Part shown: piece by piece, positions 4,370 to 5,293 of the stretch
Layout of the letters: every line of letters starts with the position of its first letter
Position numbering within the stretch: position 1 is the stretch's first letter
Origin: Hadesarchaea archaeon
Lineage (GTDB): Archaea > Hadarchaeota > Hadarchaeia > Hadarchaeales > Hadarchaeaceae
Length of the DNA: 5,293 bases
Assembly: GCA_030616505.1 (NCBI GenBank)
Contig: JAUWXD010000038.1
Span: forward strand, 1 to 5,293
Direction: 5' to 3'
The notes under the pieces: generated by a model
The model's database searches: none
Seen by the model: the letters and a program-made list of their open reading frames with translations, nothing else
What the model was told of the DNA's origin: nothing
Translations under genes and position numbers: made by a program

Positions 4370-5221
4370 CTAGAGAGCGCGTAGGAGATCGATATCCCTT
4401 ATCAGACCGGCGAGTTTGCCATCGGCCGCGGTTACAGGTGTCTGTTCAACCTTGTGCTGTTTCATCAGCTGGGCAGCCTTACTCACGCTGGTCTTTTTCG
4501 TGATCGTGACCAACTTTTTCGTCATCACGTCTTTTACAAGTTTGTCTGGGACCTTCAATTTGCGTTTGGTGATGTATATGCGTGCTTCGCTGTCCCACGT
4601 CCAGCTGTCACCTTCGCTTCGTCCCGTCATTTGGCTCATCGAGGAATCGAGCTCCAAATCACTTACTTTGGCTATATCAAAGTCGTCGATCATCCCCACC
4701 AAGTTTCCTTTTTCATCGATTACTGGAAGTCCTCGAAAACCAGCAAGATCGATTATCTCAACCACAACTTGTAGAGGGGTATTCTCCCAGACGGTCAGGA
4801 TATGTGGTCGCAGGTAATTCTCAACCGGTTTTTCTAGGTTCATCGAAGAGATTGCACGGTAGACTATATCTTTAACAGTGATTATCCCGACGATCTTCCC
4901 GTTTTTCACCACGGGCAACCTTCGCACAAACGTCTTTAGGATATGTTTGGCAGCGTCTTTTAGTTGGTCGCTTGGACTAACGCTCGGGACATCACGGTCA
5001 ATCAACATCGCGAGCTGTCCTTCATCAGGTTTTTCAAATAACCTGCGAAGCGTAACTATACCCACGAGTTCTTCCGTCCCTCCTTTGACGACCGGTATCG
5101 CACTGGCGTTGAGTTGCTTCAAAAGCTCAAGAGCATCAGCTCGGGACCCTGGCACTTCTGCCCACTTGACCTCCTTGGTCATCACCTCTTTTACTTGCAT
5201 GTTCCCGCATCCATTGTCCAC
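4370..5221 (-). CDS. four-CBS-domain protein, probable adenine-nucleotide sensor
   Basis: The 283-aa soluble protein consists of four CBS domains, normally two Bateman modules. CBS1 is about residues 9-66 (VKEVMTKEV, then SAIPVV, ELVGIVTLRRL). CBS2 is about 70-124 (DRDVPSVSPSDQLKDAAKHI, RLPVVKNGKIVGIITVKDIV). CBS3 is about 131-187 (VENYLRPHILTVWENTPL, GLPVIDEKGNLVGMIDDFDI). CBS4 is about 226-283 (KLVKDVMTKKLVTITKKTSV, TPVTAADGKLAGLIRDIDLL). A ~40-residue linker between CBS3 and CBS4 contains the GDSWTWDSEARIYI pattern seen in archaeal multi-CBS proteins. Such proteins bind AMP, ADP, ATP or S-adenosyl ligands; no enzymatic domain is attached, so the partner is unknown. GTG at 5221 gives the full ORF, but the ATG at 5200 (MQVKEVMTKEV) is the more usual CBS beginning and may be the real start; neither has a strong ribosome-binding site. 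glyS follows 53 bp downstream. Confidence 0.9.
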   Translation of the reverse strand: MDNGCGNMQVKEVMTKEVKWAEVPGSRADALELLKQLNASAIPVVKGGTEELVGIVTLRRLFEKPDEGQLAMLIDRDVPSVSPSDQLKDAAKHILKTFVRRLPVVKNGKIVGIITVKDIVYRAISSMNLEKPVENYLRPHILTVWENTPLQVVVEIIDLAGFRGLPVIDEKGNLVGMIDDFDIAKVSDLELDSSMSQMTGRSEGDSWTWDSEARIYITKRKLKVPDKLVKDVMTKKLVTITKKTSVSKAAQLMKQHKVEQTPVTAADGKLAGLIRDIDLLRAL

Positions 5222-5241
5222 TAGGGAAGTTACTCCCTTAG
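5221..5241. promoter_or_regulatory. imperfect 21-bp palindrome at the start of the CBS gene
   Basis: CTAGGGAAGT and ACTCCCTTAG are complementary at 8 of 10 positions around a central T. The element lies between the TATA box and the first possible start codon, just downstream of the predicted transcription start near 5243. It could be an operator, or a leader hairpin that includes the only Shine-Dalgarno-like stretch (GGGAG). If it sequesters that stretch, initiation at the ATG at 5200 would be favoured. Confidence 0.35.
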
Positions 5242-5265
5242 AACCAATTCCCCTTATCCCCTCGG

Positions 5266-5273
5266 TTTAAATA
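5266..5273 (-). promoter_or_regulatory. TATA box (TATTTAAA) for the CBS-glyS unit
   Basis: The minus strand reads GGAAAAATTATTTAAACC, a good archaeal TATA box with an A-rich upstream element where TFB would bind. The start site would fall near 5243, giving a leader of about 22 nt to the GTG at 5221 or 43 nt to the ATG at 5200. Confidence 0.6.
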
Positions 5274-5293
5274 ATTTTTCCGTCTGCGTAAAC

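Noticed and set aside
4416..5270. Several plus-strand ORFs of 97-133 codons opposite the CBS gene
   Set aside because: All are antisense to well-conserved CBS domains and have Ser/Phe-rich shadow composition.

Overview
The window looks archaeal. The glycyl-tRNA synthetase is the single-chain class II type with a Cys4 zinc-binding insertion. Putative promoters are TATA boxes (CTTTATAAG, TATTTAAA, TTAAATAT) about 36-56 nt from start codons, and Shine-Dalgarno sites read GGTG/GGTGAG. GTG, TTG and possibly CTG serve as starts. The four-CBS protein and the winged-helix regulators also fit an archaeon. I cannot name the lineage from the sequence alone; a thermophilic or uncultured group is possible. 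There is no rRNA, tRNA, CRISPR array, transposase or sign of a mobile element.

Layout. The left edge (to 329, +) holds the C-terminal end of a surface protein: a beta-sandwich segment like those that close some glycoside hydrolases, then a single membrane anchor. Facing it on the minus strand is a small winged-helix regulator (817-470). Its stop codon overlaps the start of a 44-codon Cys-rich small ORF (473-339) by ATGA. From 818 to 1288 lies a 471-bp divergent intergenic region. It holds two putative promoters, several perfect or near-perfect short palindromes, a 15-bp dyad present twice, and a strongly pyrimidine-rich stretch. A second winged-helix regulator with a helical tail (1289-1789, +) follows, then an AEC-family permease (1853-2806, +), probably in the same transcript. 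The permease start is unusual: the best-supported one is a CTG codon behind a good Shine-Dalgarno site. The right half is on the minus strand: a four-CBS-domain protein (5221-4370), then glycyl-tRNA synthetase (4316-2796), whose last 11 bp overlap the permease end tail to tail.

How the parts may work together (inference). The regulator at 1289 and the permease look like a regulator-transporter pair, with a palindrome just upstream of the TATA box as a likely autoregulatory site. The two divergent winged-helix genes share a palindrome-rich control region and may cross-regulate. The CBS protein and glyS may be co-transcribed, which would put an adenine-nucleotide sensor next to a translation gene, but the 53-bp gap has its own dyads and glyS may have its own promoter. 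I see no clear new multi-gene system. The strongest leads are the translationally coupled CSCSC small ORF, the repeated-palindrome region and the CTG start.
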